A DNA stretch of 64,000 bases from Jackrogersella multiformis (Eukaryota > Ascomycota > Sordariomycetes > Xylariales > Hypoxylaceae). Shown in pieces: positions 23,601 to 36,026 of this stretch. The notes beneath the pieces were generated by a model. It had not been told where the DNA came from. It ran no database searches and was given only the letters and a program-made list of their open reading frames with translations. Each line of letters opens with the position of its first letter. Position 1 is the first letter of the stretch. Both the position numbers and the translations under genes were made by a program. The stretch is taken from NCBI GenBank assembly GCA_902806575.1, contig CADCXD010000011.1:1674001-1738000 (forward strand), given 5' to 3'.

Positions 23601-23738
23601 CACTTTGCGACTCCTACATGACAGGCAGGCTTTAGGCGCTCTCTTGCGCATCTTGCCCGTCGACTTCGGTTTGGACTGCGCGGTCTCGACACTCGCCGGT
23701 GCTATAGTTACAGGCGCGTACTCCATGGTTACCGTCAA
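20605..23738 (-). CDS. Zn2Cys6 transcription factor, cutinase-factor (CTF1)-like, seven exons
   Basis: Seven exons give 938 residues: 23738-23515, 23459-23137, 23086-22716, 22665-22585, 22535-21841, 21781-21581 and 21526-20605. Every junction is in phase. Residues 38-67 form a Zn2Cys6 binuclear cluster with spacing C-x2-C-x6-C-x8-C-x2-C-x6-C after a basic arm (KMRKRAPK). An acidic, Ser/Pro-rich linker follows. The central fungal-specific regulatory domain includes FVQQYFLHVHPIMPIINE, LAQTALLLSYWA and LKRLWWCCLIRDRILALGVR; the last motif is typical of CTF1/ACR-2-like regulators. The C-terminus is low-complexity and acidic with alanine runs, a candidate activation region. It would act in the nucleus; target genes are not known. 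The cutinase link is by family resemblance only. Confidence 0.88.
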
Positions 23739-24270
23739 CTATCTTCTAAACAACTTTGGGACTAAGAAGTGAGTTGAAAGGAAAAGGGAGAAAAGTCGAC
23801 CCCAGGAATTGGAGAAGCTCGTGGGGTTTGTGGGGTATACTCCATGGCCTATTGCACTGGTTCGGAGTAGAAATGTCTAGGTGACCTTGGCGATCTCCAT
23901 TGTGAGAATCCCGGCCGAAATCTACAATAAGCTAAGACGAGATTTATAAATTAGCAGCATGCTGAGCTAGGCAATGCAGGGACTGGCGCAAAATGCGGCA
24001 TCGGAGTCGATACCACTGGCATGGATCTAAGTCTTGGAGGACAGATCGAAAGATCCATGTTATTCCCTGTGCGGAGCAGTCGGGAGCAGAAGTAGTGTAG
24101 AAAAGACCAATGGTATCATTGGGTAAGCGATGTCAGTCATCACGTCTCATGATCATGATACCTAGCATTGAAGGTGTGAAGGAGGATGATCATTGAGCTG
24201 GAGCGATTCGTCAAATCAAGAGAAATTCCAGGACTCCTCGGCCTGGTTATTTGGGTACCTCTAGCAGCTC

Positions 24271-24297
24271 TAGGTACCTAGGTAGGTAGGTAGGTAT
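24271..24297. repeat. CCTAGG-type repeat with GGTA expansion
   Basis: TAGGTACCTAGG followed by about four GGTA/TAGG steps. It suggests that the palindrome can expand as a 4-bp microsatellite. Confidence 0.7.
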
Positions 24298-25420
24298 TGA
24301 AAGTGTCGAATTTTTCCGGGCCTACCGCCTAAGGGGTATTCATCTGAAGCACGTCCATCCCTCGAAGGGAGTAAGGGCCTAGGCGGCATACATGTAGGTA
24401 GGGATGGTCTTATTTGCCGCGGCAAAAAGTCCAGAGGTCGGTTAAAGGCTCGGTAATAAACTGCCTACTGTAAGTAGTGTAGGTACCTAGGTAGTCAAAC
24501 ACGCCCTACCTATTCAAGGATTAGGTCAGACTCACACCTGTCTTCGTTCTAATAATAAATAATAACCATAGTCGCCAAGCAAATTGCCGGAAGATTGCCT
24601 TACTATGTATATTAATTCTCATAATTCGACAATATCAAATGAGAAGTAACTAGTTAATTACCTACTAGAGCTGGGTACTTACATGGTATTAGGTAGGTAG
24701 GTAAACATGTGAAACTGTTCATTATAAGCATAGGTGGGTAGTAATAGAATAGTTGAAGAGGTTTTAAAGTGATCATCTTAATTACTACCTTGAGTATCTT
24801 CGTTTCTCCACTTAAAGTATCTCGGTATCCATATTATGCAATAAGGCATCATAGCTATCAATTGAGAGTCTAAATTCCATAAGTTCACTTCTGCGGTGTT
24901 CTCAATTCACGCATATTCATCAAACGAATCAAACAAATCGCTCTGGTGGTTATGGTCCTGTTTTAGTTCGTTCTCTATTAACTCCTTGCCTATTATAGGT
25001 AATGAGGTTTGGGATCATATTAGTGGTGTTAGGAGGCCCTTAGCCATAGGATCCATGAGAAGAACCTAATCGTACCTAGCAAATGAGTTTTATCATCACC
25101 TTTACCAGCCCGCTCGTCAATGGCGGCATTCTGGGAGTCGCTCTAGTCGAATTCCAAACTCGTTGCTAAACAATAAGGCATTGTATCCTTAGGTCCAATG
25201 GTATTTAGCACTCTAGAATACACCTAGGTAACTTACTAGGCTGTTCAAGCTTAGCTCAATGCCAATGCTTGATGCCGTTGCTGAGATGAAGTTGCCTAAG
25301 CCGACCTAGAGCGTGAGGGAATCCCGATATACGATGGATTATTTAAGTATCTCAGTAATGGCGATCGCATTTGAGGAATCTATGAATAGTTGTTAAGCTA
25401 GGACTGTGTGAGATGGGTAA

Positions 25421-25444
25421 CTACCTAGGTACCTAGGTAGGTAA
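25421..25444. repeat. CCTAGG-type dispersed palindrome
   Basis: CTACCTAGGTACCTAGGTAG plus one further GGTA. It lies in the long gap upstream of the Zn2Cys6 gene and downstream of the MFS gene. Confidence 0.7.
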
Positions 25445-25880
25445 TTACACATTGGCAATTTACAAGATGGTGAAATAGACATTCCATCATTGCTATGTTC
25501 GTCTCGGTGTTTGGTTCAACCTTCATTGGTAGTATATTGATTTCCCATTGTAGCCTGGAACTAGTCTCTATTGATGGGCAAGATTCCACCTTCGCATTCG
25601 ATATGAAGGCCTAGGCGTCAATCACCCGAGATGCATAAGAGCGTGGTGTACTGCGGAAGTAGGTGGTGTGGTCAGTTTCCAGTCTAGGGGGTGCAGTAGA
25701 CGAGCCATATAATTCATATCTACGCAGATTTAACATTGAATTCTAGTCCCACCGTTTATGATTGTATAGCTAGCTCAAGAAGTCTTAAAATATATTTCCT
25801 CCTACTAGATAGAGGTGGTTACCTATTCTAGTTGCCCTGGTCTACTCTATTCAATTCATTCCACCCTAGCACCACTAATC

Positions 25881-27567
25881 CTAATGTTGTCCATCTTCAT
25901 GCGTCGACGACGAATCTTTAATCTCCTTCGGCACCTTGACGAAATACAACAAGGAACCAGTGGCAGCGACAAGGACTGACAACCCATAATACGGCAAGCC
26001 AATCCAGCCGCCCCCTAGATTCATGCCAAGCGCGAACAGTCCGGCAAGGAGAGGCTGAGCATACACGCTACCGACGACCTCCACCATACCAACAAGACTA
26101 AACAGGCGAGAACGATGCTCTGGATCGACGTACAGGCTCATGAGACTTCTGGTTAGACTATTAAACCCAGACCCCAGGGCCATCAGAATGAGGCCGAAGA
26201 CAAAGCCCGCGAGGGTTGGAGCCAGACCAAGGATCAATACCCCCACTACCAGAATTCCAAATGACCAGCGCGCAAGGGACAGGTCGCGATGGTGTTCATC
26301 GGGGGCTCGGAATCTCGCAGGCGTCGTCTCTTTCATAATATACCGTGTTAGCCATGGTAGGATAATGAGCGCTTGAATGACCTGTGCAACGCCGTAAGTA
26401 GACTGGATGTAGCCTGTCTGGGAAAGTTGTATGCTATATCTCTTCGAGATGAACTGCGCCATGAACTGCAGTGTCGCATACAGAATGGGGGCTGATCCTA
26501 GGCATGTCAATAGAAGAAGGATCAGGGATGACGATTTGAGTATTGATAGTGACTCTTTGAATTGGGCGACGACATGCGACACTCGTGATTTAACCCCTGT
26601 AGTTTCCTGTTCTGCTTCTGGTTCCTGGGCTTCGTGTTCTTCGTCTTGTTGGTGCTTCAACGTCTCTGGGACGAAAAGGAAAGTGATAGCGCTTATGATA
26701 ACAGCGATGATCGCAGTCCAAATAGATGGCCACGGGCCTACTCTTTCCATCATGATAGATGACACGGCGGGGGAAATGAGGTTCCCAGCCAAACTGGCAA
26801 CATGAAGACGCATGAATGCGACGGCCCTATGAACGAATTAGCTTTTGGTGTCGTTAGAATCAGGAGCAGATCCAACCTTTCTTCCTCAGTCGTCGAGTCA
26901 GTGATCATGCTAAGGATAATTCCGACAATAACCGCATTACCACCCCCGACAAGGAGGCCTACAGACCCGAGACAGACCAATAGTATCGGGAATATGGTAT
27001 GAAAGTACAACACCGCCATACACCAGAAAACATTTATAAGGATTCCGGACAGGGCGAGGACAAATACAGGCTTTCTCCCAATTCTATTGCTGTTAGTCGG
27101 TTTAATCCACTCGATAGGTTCATCGAAAATGACACGTACCTGTCAGCTGCGAGACCCCAGGGGAATGCCGCGAGGAACCCAACAGCGGCATCGAGGCTAC
27201 TCGCAATAGCTATGATAAATGCTACCTTTTCCTGAATCGCATCGGCTTTGCAGTTTTCCCCGTCCATCGGAGCGTCTGCGCTCTTGCTGAAGCCATAGTG
27301 CTGCCTACAAACCACGTCCTCCACGATTTGTGTTACTGGTATACTGGTAAAACCAGTGGAAGAAGAAGCAATGAATGCGATGATGCAGAGCAGATTCACG
27401 ATGGTCTGGCCATTATGAATCTTAGGGATATGGACGTTCGTGATCGATGTCACTGACAGCGTCGGACGATGCAACGGGGGTCGACGGCGCTCATCTGCTA
27501 ACAATGGGGACGCCTCGGTAAACTCATCGGAGTCACGGTCGTGCTGTAGGTCACCGCCCATCATCAC
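25881..27567 (-). CDS. Major facilitator superfamily transporter, three exons
   Basis: Exons 27567-27140, 27083-26877 and 26826-25881 join in phase to 526 residues, with introns 27084-27139 (GTACGT...ATAG) and 26827-26876 (GTTGGA...ATAG). An N-terminal cytoplasmic tail of about 55 residues (with SPLLADERRRPP) precedes the first membrane helix. Splicing restores the loop 2-3 signature region LAADR-IGRKPVFVLAL, typical of MFS carriers. Helices are clear along both halves, with a charged central loop (KHQQDEEHEAQEPEAEQE). The substrate cannot be assigned; the divergent N-terminus and long lumenal loop after helix 1 resemble fungal carriers of unknown substrate. It lies on the same strand as the Zn2Cys6 gene, but they are 2.1 kb apart and a regulatory link is only a guess. 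Confidence 0.88.
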
Positions 27568-30456
27568 CTTTTGTAGGTATTATTGAAACTATGAGATTGT
27601 TGATGCCCATATCACCACCTTCAATCTGGTTAAAAATAAAAATAAATGTTATTGAGGAAAAGATGAGACGAGAAGATTAGCTTAAGATATGTCCGTGTCT
27701 CAAGCAACCTGTTACTACACTACACTAGTTTCGATGGTTACTCCGATGCTACAAAACGGAAGTATTCCGAATTCCGTACTATCGTGCTTACGCGCCCCAT
27801 AATCATCGCTGGTAACGAATCAGAAGACGGCGATTTGGCCCTTCGTTACCAAGATGTGCCCAAATACCTCTATCCTGGTCTCACGTACCCTCAACAGCGA
27901 ATCGCAAAAGACAGATTTCAAATGTGGGATGGAATTTATCCCTCAATCATCTTCAAGACAAGGACAAAATATTGATATTAATTCAATTCATGGTTTTCAG
28001 ATATCTACCTAGGTACCTAGTAACTAGTTAGGTAGTATAGAAGGGACTCTTCAAGGTCATGGTGATTCTCACGCAGGTGTGTCTCGCAAGGAGCTAGGTA
28101 GAATATGAGGCGGCAGTTCTAATCATCTATAGGTAACAAATACGTCATTGAGGCCAGAATTGAATTCGCGCACAGTGTTTTTTTCTACCCATTTTCACAT
28201 TGAGAGTGTAAATTACCGCATCTCTCACGTAATGGCGGAAACAAAAGCCTTTACAACCGGATCGAATAGGTTCACGGTATTCCAATTACCTACCTAGGTA
28301 CGTATATTGAACAGTACATCCATACCTAGGTAGGTAGTTCAATGGTGGAGACATTTAAATTACAGCATAAGGCACATACTACAATATGTACTTTTTCTTT
28401 AAGAGAATGCTGCTTTCAATTTCTACGGAGCTATAGCCTACTATCGACCTTACTGTCGCCCCCTCACAACCCTTCCTGGCCCCGTAGCGTCACTTTCGCC
28501 GGCGCTATAGATGGAGGGATTAGTTCGTCGATTGTTTCCCTGTCCCGTACAGTCACTAGGGGCTCTAAACGCCGCCGTTGCCTAAGAAGCTGGTCGTGAA
28601 ATATATATTTCCTAATATTACAATCTCACCGACGGAACAGGTACGTGTTGCAATAAATACTGTATACTGTAATTCAAGTATATATATTATTAAGTTATAT
28701 ACCTAGGTAGGTACAATTCAATATAATTATAATGCCGTGAACATAAGAGGTACATCGTGAACCTATTCGATCCGCTTACAACCAACTGTGCTCAGTTTAA
28801 ACAGTTTAAATGCATATATTAATAGTAATTTCCTAAAGTATCTAAGAGCAGACAGTCTCATGTCACGTCATTCCATTCTCGTCTCTTCCCTAAAGAGGCA
28901 GTTAGGTAGGCTTACCTACCTAAGTTTACTAGCGTACCTACCTAACTAGGTAGTTAGGTAGGTATGCAGAGAACCTATCTCGAGTCAGAATCAAAGAATT
29001 AGCATACCCTTCCACGAAGAAGAATTAACCGAATCTAGAATAACTTAAATGGCTCTTACTTAGTTTCCTGACGTGAACTATTATACATGGGAGGCTATAG
29101 TGCTTTATACGTAGTTTGCCGACTAAAGTTGACATTATTATGCCTCATCATCTCCCGTTCTTCTCAAATATTAATATAAATATCGTGGTTGTACCTATTC
29201 ATCTTATCTTCATTCTTCTGAAACTTTTCGGCTTCGGTCAGGCTCAACTATAAAAACTGATCAACAGTAGCACTAATTATAAGCCGTTTCTTCCGTCATT
29301 ATTAGCCGATATGCAGAACTGCCTCTTGGAACCATCCGAGCCAAGAGGCGAGCTCTGCGATGAAAGTATGAACTTGGTGAATGGGCATTTTCATACCTAG
29401 CCATGATTAAACGCCCCTTAACCTACTTTCCAGAGAACCTCACAATTTACATCAACCTTTGGTTAATGCATACAGGCATCATGTAGGTACGACGCGGACC
29501 CAGCCTATTTAACAATCGCCATACCTTCTCCTTATATTCGTTCTGGCTTTATCGATTACTCTTTGAGGGAATTTTGAGGGTGAACTTTGGTTTCTCGACC
29601 AAGTTACGGTTTGTCACATATAGACCTCTCTTAATAGATATCAAATCCTTACCCTAGGCACTTAACTTGTCCGGAAAAACAAACTTAAGTCAAGCTTGGA
29701 TACTAGCAATCGAACACAGGCAGTGGATTTTTTCTGGTCTACCCACGCGGTATTGATGATTGATCAAGCTCGCTGGTGCCAAGGCTACCCAGGTAACTCT
29801 ACATATATAATAAGAATACATATTATGCCCATAACTCTTCGCGAATCAACCCGACCATCATCTATCTTTGCCAATTTGAGGATCCTTTTCCTGATTCGTT
29901 GATATAAGTAACTTAAGGACCTCTGCCAATAATAGGACGGACGGAGTTGCTGGTAGCTAAGTATTGTTTGGGTTATAGGAGTGGTAGCGGTGAATGCCTA
30001 TACGTACACACTGCTTGGATATATCTTGGACGCCAGTTACACTAAAGGTTCATTGGGTAGAATTCTCATGATATTATTTTGTACCTATGTTCCTCTTACC
30101 TATGTGAACCTAAGTTTTATTTTACTTTCTCCTTTTAGGACCTTCGACTAATTAGTAGCTGGAATTTGCATCAGAATGGCCAATTTACCAAATTCATACG
30201 GTGACAGGGAACGTTTATACTCGTGCCTATTAATATACTACCTACTTATACTTATACCTACCTTTTAAGTAGTTAATTATATAACTAGGTAGCTAGGTAT
30301 GACTCGTTCTGGGATGCTGCCTAGATAGAAGCTGAAAGACATGAGTGATGACAATTTAACGTAATGGACATACAACTTGTCGGGACAACGAGGGGAATGC
30401 TAGAATAGGGGTGTAGGGGGTGGCACGCGACTAACGATGTGACCGTATATGTAATG
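27568..30456. other. Long intergenic region bordering the AT-rich block
   Basis: About 2.9 kb lie between the MFS gene start and the LTR of element A. Short frames here (27784-27975, 28342-28599, 29696-29902) lack recognisable features. CCTAGG-type repeats are frequent (28005-28035, around 28290, around 28325, around 28700, 28901-28965). Composition stays ordinary up to the LTR edge. Confidence 0.5.
28901..28965. repeat. CCTAGG-type repeat cluster, degenerate
   Basis: A 65-bp cluster of GTTAGGTAGG and its reverse complement CCTACCTAA/CCTACCTAAC arranged as inverted copies. Several units have AACTAGG in place of CCTAGG. Confidence 0.65.
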
Positions 30457-30769
30457 TGTCATATGGATAGGCTCTACGAAGCAGAGTATGATCAATATAT
30501 GTATGTAAATTAGTAAATATAAGATGTGTTGGAATTTATGAAATAAAGTTATTAGATGAGGTTAATTAGATGATTTAGTTAATAAATGTAAGATTAAATT
30601 AATAGGATTAAAAGGGCGTTAACGGCGTTTATAAAAATATTTAAATTATATATATATAAGTTATTACATTTCGTTTCGTAAAAAGAAAAAAAAGGTAAAG
30701 ATTTTAAAATTATAAAAAATTATTATTTAAAATTAAATTATAGTTTTAAACTTTATTATTTTTATTATA
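30457..30769 (+). repeat. 5' LTR of gypsy element A
   Basis: A 313-bp LTR beginning TGTCATATGGATAGGC and ending in a RIP-altered CTTATTATA terminus. It matches the other four LTR copies in the window. The first about 90 bp keep G/C; the rest is AT-rich. The flanking TAATG (30452-30456) pairs with TAATA after the 3' LTR at 58138, a likely target duplication with one transition. Confidence 0.85.
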
Positions 30770-33700
30770 AATAAAATTTTATTTTTTAAAAAGATTTTAT
30801 TTTTAAAAAAGCACGTATTTTTTTAAAAAAATTACTTTATTTTATTTATTTATAAATAATTTATTTATTTAAAAAAGTTTTTTATTAAAGTATATTATAT
30901 TAATATTATTTATTAATTTATAAAATCTCGAATTATTTTTTTCGTTAAATAACGAATAATTTTTCGAGTTTTTAATAATATTTTTTTTACGAAACTTTAA
31001 AATTAAAAATAAATTTAAAGAAAATCGTTATTTATAAAAATTTATTAAAATTAAATAACGTTTTAATATACGGTTTTTTATTAAAATATTTAAAATTAAA
31101 AATATATCGTTTTAAAATTTTTCCTTTATTTTTAAATTATTTTAATTTAATAACGATAATATTATATTTTTTTTTTATTTTTAAAATTATACAATAATTA
31201 TACGAGACGTTTTTAATATTAATAATATTAAAGTTAATTTTAATAATCTTTTTATATAATTTATTAAGCTTTATTAAAAAATATATAATAATTATTATAT
31301 TATTTAAATATTTATTATTATTATTACAAGTAATTAAATTTAAAATTAATATAATATAATTTAAATAATTTATAATATAATAATTTAATTTAATTAAATC
31401 GGTATAATATTAATAAACGAATAAATAACTTATTTTAAATAATTAAACTTAATAAAAAGTTATTAATAAATTTAAAAAAATGGTTAATTATTATTAATAA
31501 ACCTTTTAAACTTTTTATTAAAATATTAAAAAATAAAAAGATTTTTAATAAAAAATAATAAATTAAATTTTTATTAAAAATTTTTAAATTAATGATTTTT
31601 TTATAAAATACTATATAAACTTTACGTATATTAACGTAAAAACTTACCGTTAATTTAATAATTTAAAGGTTTATATTTAAGCCGTTTTAACGAATTTAAT
31701 ATTTAATTAACCTTTAATAAATTAATTAATATTAATTTTATTTTAAAAAGTATTAAAAAGCGTGTTATATTAAAAACGTTAATTAAACCGAGTTTTTTCG
31801 ATTAAAAATTTAATATATTTTAAAGTATTATTTATTAAATATTTTAATTTAAAAGCTTAAATAAGGAATTTTTTTTTAAATTTTTTTTTATAAGTTTAAA
31901 TTAAGAGAATAATTAAAAAAGCTTAAATATAATTCGATTTTATTAAAGTTAACTTTTTTATATTTAAAAGTAATAAAGAAGAATTTTTTTTTAAAAAAGT
32001 TATCGAAGTATTTAATAATAATTTAAGCGATTTTAATTTTAATGATTAATTTTAAAACTTTAAATTATTTAAAGATCTTTTTAAAGGATTACCTTAAAGT
32101 AATTTTACGTTTTAACCGATAACGAAGATTTTTTATTTTAAAGTAATAATAATCGATTATTTAAAACTTTAAAACGATTAATTCGTTTTTTTACGTTATA
32201 ATTACCGTTAATTTAATATAATTTAATAAATTTATTATTTATAATAATAAAGATTTTTTAAAGTTTTAAACTTAATAAATAAAAATTAAAATATATGCGA
32301 AAAATATATGCGAAAAATTTTCTTAAAGATTTTTATCGTATTAATTAAATTAAATCGTTATTATTTAAAAAAATATAATTATAATATTGATAACGTAAAA
32401 GTTAAATTATACGGTTAAAAGTTTTTAATATTTAAGTAATATATATTATTACTTTTTAAAAACGTTTTATAAACTTTTTAAGAAAATATTATAATTTAAA
32501 AAAAATAAATAAACTTAAATATTAAAAAGAAATTATTTAATATTTTATTAAGTTATTAAATTTTAATAAAGTGGTTTAATAATTTAAAATTATATTATTA
32601 AAATCTTTTTTAATAAAATTATTAAATTAATTTATTTTAAATAAAAAAGATTTTTAAATACGAATAAAAAAATGTTATCGTTATTTAAGAAATAAATTAA
32701 ATATATAAAAATATATTAATTAATTTTAATATTTTTAAAAAAAGAAGGCTTATTTTAACTTAAAAACTTTTAAAGTTAAATTAAGTTAATCGTAAAAAAG
32801 AAAATCGCTTTAATCCGAGTTAAAATTAATTTTTAAAAAATAACGATAAACTTAAAAATAAAAGTAAATTAAAATTAAATTAAAAAAATAAAATTTAATT
32901 TAATAATAAAAATGCCTTAAAAGAAATAAATTAAATACATATAAATTAATAAAAAAAGATAAGAAATTTTATTAACGTTATAAACGTGATAATTATTAAA
33001 CCTTTTCTTATTTCGTTAAAAAAAACGTTAATAATAAAGTTTTATTTATAAAATAATTTTAAAATAATAATATAACTTATATTTTTATTATAAAAAAAGG
33101 TACGAATAAATATAACTTTATGGGAATTATTTTATCTTTAAATTATAAAAATTAAAGATTTCGATTTAAATTTTTAAATAATTTTAACGTTATATTTTAT
33201 TAAATTTTATAATTAAATTAAATTAAAATACGCCGAGTTACGATAATTAAAAAATTAATCGAAAATAAGATAAAAGTTATAAAAAAACCTCGCTTAAAAT
33301 TAATTTCGAGATATAAATTTATTATTAATATAATATTAATATATAATAAAAAAATATTAAATACGAGTATTATTAAACTTAAAAAGTTTAATTTTAATAA
33401 TATTTTTTTAAAGTAAAGAAATAAAAGTTATTAATTATTAAAAAATAATATATATAATTCGTATTAATTTTTAATTTAACTTAAGTTTTTTTTATAAAAC
33501 GTTATTATATCGATTTTTTTATTTTTTACCATTAAGAAAATTATTTTTTTAAAATTATTTTTAAGTTAAACGTTTTAAATAACGAATATAATATTATTAT
33601 ATTATAATAATAAATGGAAATTTATAAATTTATAAACTTTTTTTTAAATTTTAAGAAAATTAAGGTTAATTCTTTTTATTATCGGAAATATTATATTAAT

Positions 33701-36026
33701 TTAATTTTATATAACTTAAGGAAATTAATTAATATAATGGTAATAAAAAATATTAAAATAAACGAAACGTTAAAAAACGTTTTTAAGGAATTTTATAAAT
33801 TTATATATATTATAACGAAAGAAATAAAATAATACTTCTTAAATTATTAATTATAAAATTACGTTATTAATTTTTAAAAAAGAAAAACGCCTTTTTAAGA
33901 ACGTTTTTACGTTATAAACGAAAGGAAATTTAATTCGTTAAAATTATAATTAAATAAAATATTTAATAATAAACGTATTTAAAAGTTAACTTTATTTTAT
34001 ATAATATTTATAATATTTATAAATAAATTAAATCCTTAAAACCTTTTTTAATTTATAATAAATTATAAAAGTTTAAATAATATTATTATTTTTATCCGGT
34101 ATTTTATACTTTTAATATTTAAATTATAAATTCGCTTTAAAACTATAAAATGGTTTATTAAAATCGATTTTAAATTGACATTTTACTTTATTAAAATTAA
34201 AAAAAAACGAATAGAAAATAACTTTTTAATATAAATATAATTTTTTCGAGTATTTAATTATATCTTTTAAATTAATTAATGCTTTTATAACTTTTTAATT
34301 TATAATAAATAATATTTTTAAAACCTTATCGATTTAAGTTTTTTAATATATTTAAATAACCTTTTTATTTATACGAATATCATAAAAAAATATAATAAAA
34401 TCGTTAAGAAAATCTTAAAAAGATTTATAAAAATGTTTTTAAAAAGTTTAAGAAATAAATTTCTTTAATTATATTATTAAAATTAATGATATTTTAATAA
34501 TATAAAATAAAATTAATTATATTAATAATTAAAAAACGGTTAAATTATTAAAAAAATCTTAATAATTTAATAATTTTATTAATTTTTATTAATAATTTAT
34601 AAAAAAGTTCTTAAAAATAATAAGGCCAATTATTAGCGTAAATAAAAGAAATAAAAAAGATTAAAAATAAATTAAGGAAATAAATAAATCTTTTAAAAAA
34701 CTTAAATTTTATTTTATTTAAGTTTTTATTATAATTTATTTTAATTTTATAAAATAAATTTTTGCCGAAATTAATGCTTTAAATTATAGTATTAACATTA
34801 TTTTTTTTAAAAAATAAATAAAATAAATTTAAACTTATAATTTATTATTTTCGTAAACTTATACCGGTAAAAATAAATTATAAAATTTACGATAAAGAAT
34901 TATTAATTATAATAAACTTTTTAAAAAAATAACATTAATATTTATTTAAATTATTAAAATTTAATTTACTTTATAATAATTAAAGTTTTAAATTAACGTT
35001 AAGTTTAATAAATATAAAAACTTTTATTATATTAATTTATTATTAATTACCGATTAAATAAATAAAATAATAAAGCCGATATTTTTTTAAGATTATTATA
35101 ATATCGATTTAAAAAGAGAAAAACTAAAGATTAATTTATAAAATCGGTTTTATAAAATATATATTTTTTATATTTTTAAAAAATTTTATTTATTTTTTTA
35201 ATAATTATTCTCGTTATATTAAAAAGACTTTACAGTTTTATTATATTTAATTAAACTTTTAATTTTATTAAACGATTAAAAAAAGTAGTTATTAATAATT
35301 TAAAATACGTTATATAAATTAAAAATCCTTTTAAAAACGTTATTTTATAAAATAACTTTTTATATTAAAAAAAAACTTTAAATATTTACGAAACTTTAAA
35401 AAGAAATTATTTTTACCGAATACGATATTTTAATTATTAAATATATAAAAATAAATAAAACCTTAAAATTAATTATTCGAGATTATATACGAGATTATTT
35501 AAAATATTAATAAATTAAAATCTTTTATTACGCTTTATATAAATATTTTTAATTAATAATAATAATAAATTTTATTATTAACCTTTTTATATCGAACGGT
35601 TATAATTTTATTTAAATAATAATAAATTTATTTTTTAAAATAAAAGAAAAAAAGTTTAACGATTTAATTAAAATTTTCGTTAAATAATATTAAAAATTAT
35701 ACGGTATATTTTTAAATATTATTTTTAATAAAAATTTTAAGTTTATATTTTATATTTAAAAGGATTTTCTTAAATTAATAAATATTAAGTTTTATATAAA
35801 TATTATATTTTATTTATAAATAAATAAATAAATAAAATACTTTAATGAAATTTTAAAGGTTTATTTTAAAGCTTTTATTAATTACGAAATAAATAATTAA
35901 AAAGATTTATTTATAATTATAAAATTTATTTATAATAATATTACTTTTTTATTAATATAATTTACTTTTTTTTATATTAATTATAATTATTATTTAATAA
36001 TTTATAATTTTTTTATAAATATTTTA
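30770..36026 (+). mobile_element. Ty3/gypsy element A, internal left part, heavily RIP-degraded
   Basis: It is collinear with element B by eye over its whole length. The RT relic lies at about 34220-34420 and matches B's at 49810-50010. All frames are broken by stops, and remaining C and G are mostly in CpG. The sequence stops matching B near 36026, and the rest of the element resumes near 57236. Confidence 0.8.

Larger units (their letters stand above)
23739..25880. other. Long intergenic region, no gene seen
   Basis: About 2.1 kb separate the transcription-factor start from the MFS gene end. No convincing frame or RNA gene was found. It has several dense CCTAGG-type repeats (24271-24297, around 24480, around 24690, 25421-25444), the densest part being 24240-24730. 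Confidence 0.5.

Noticed and set aside
27784..27975. 63-codon plus-strand frame upstream of the MFS gene
   Set aside because: It starts at a non-ATG codon, has no recognisable motif, and shows no coding bias.
33614..33832. Short AT-rich frames in the transposon blocks (also 39644-39826, 39840-40064, 40733-40951, 46586-46816, 46937-47167)
   Set aside because: They are Ile/Asn/Lys/Leu/Phe-rich frames created by mutation of retrotransposon DNA, several on the wrong strand for the element.
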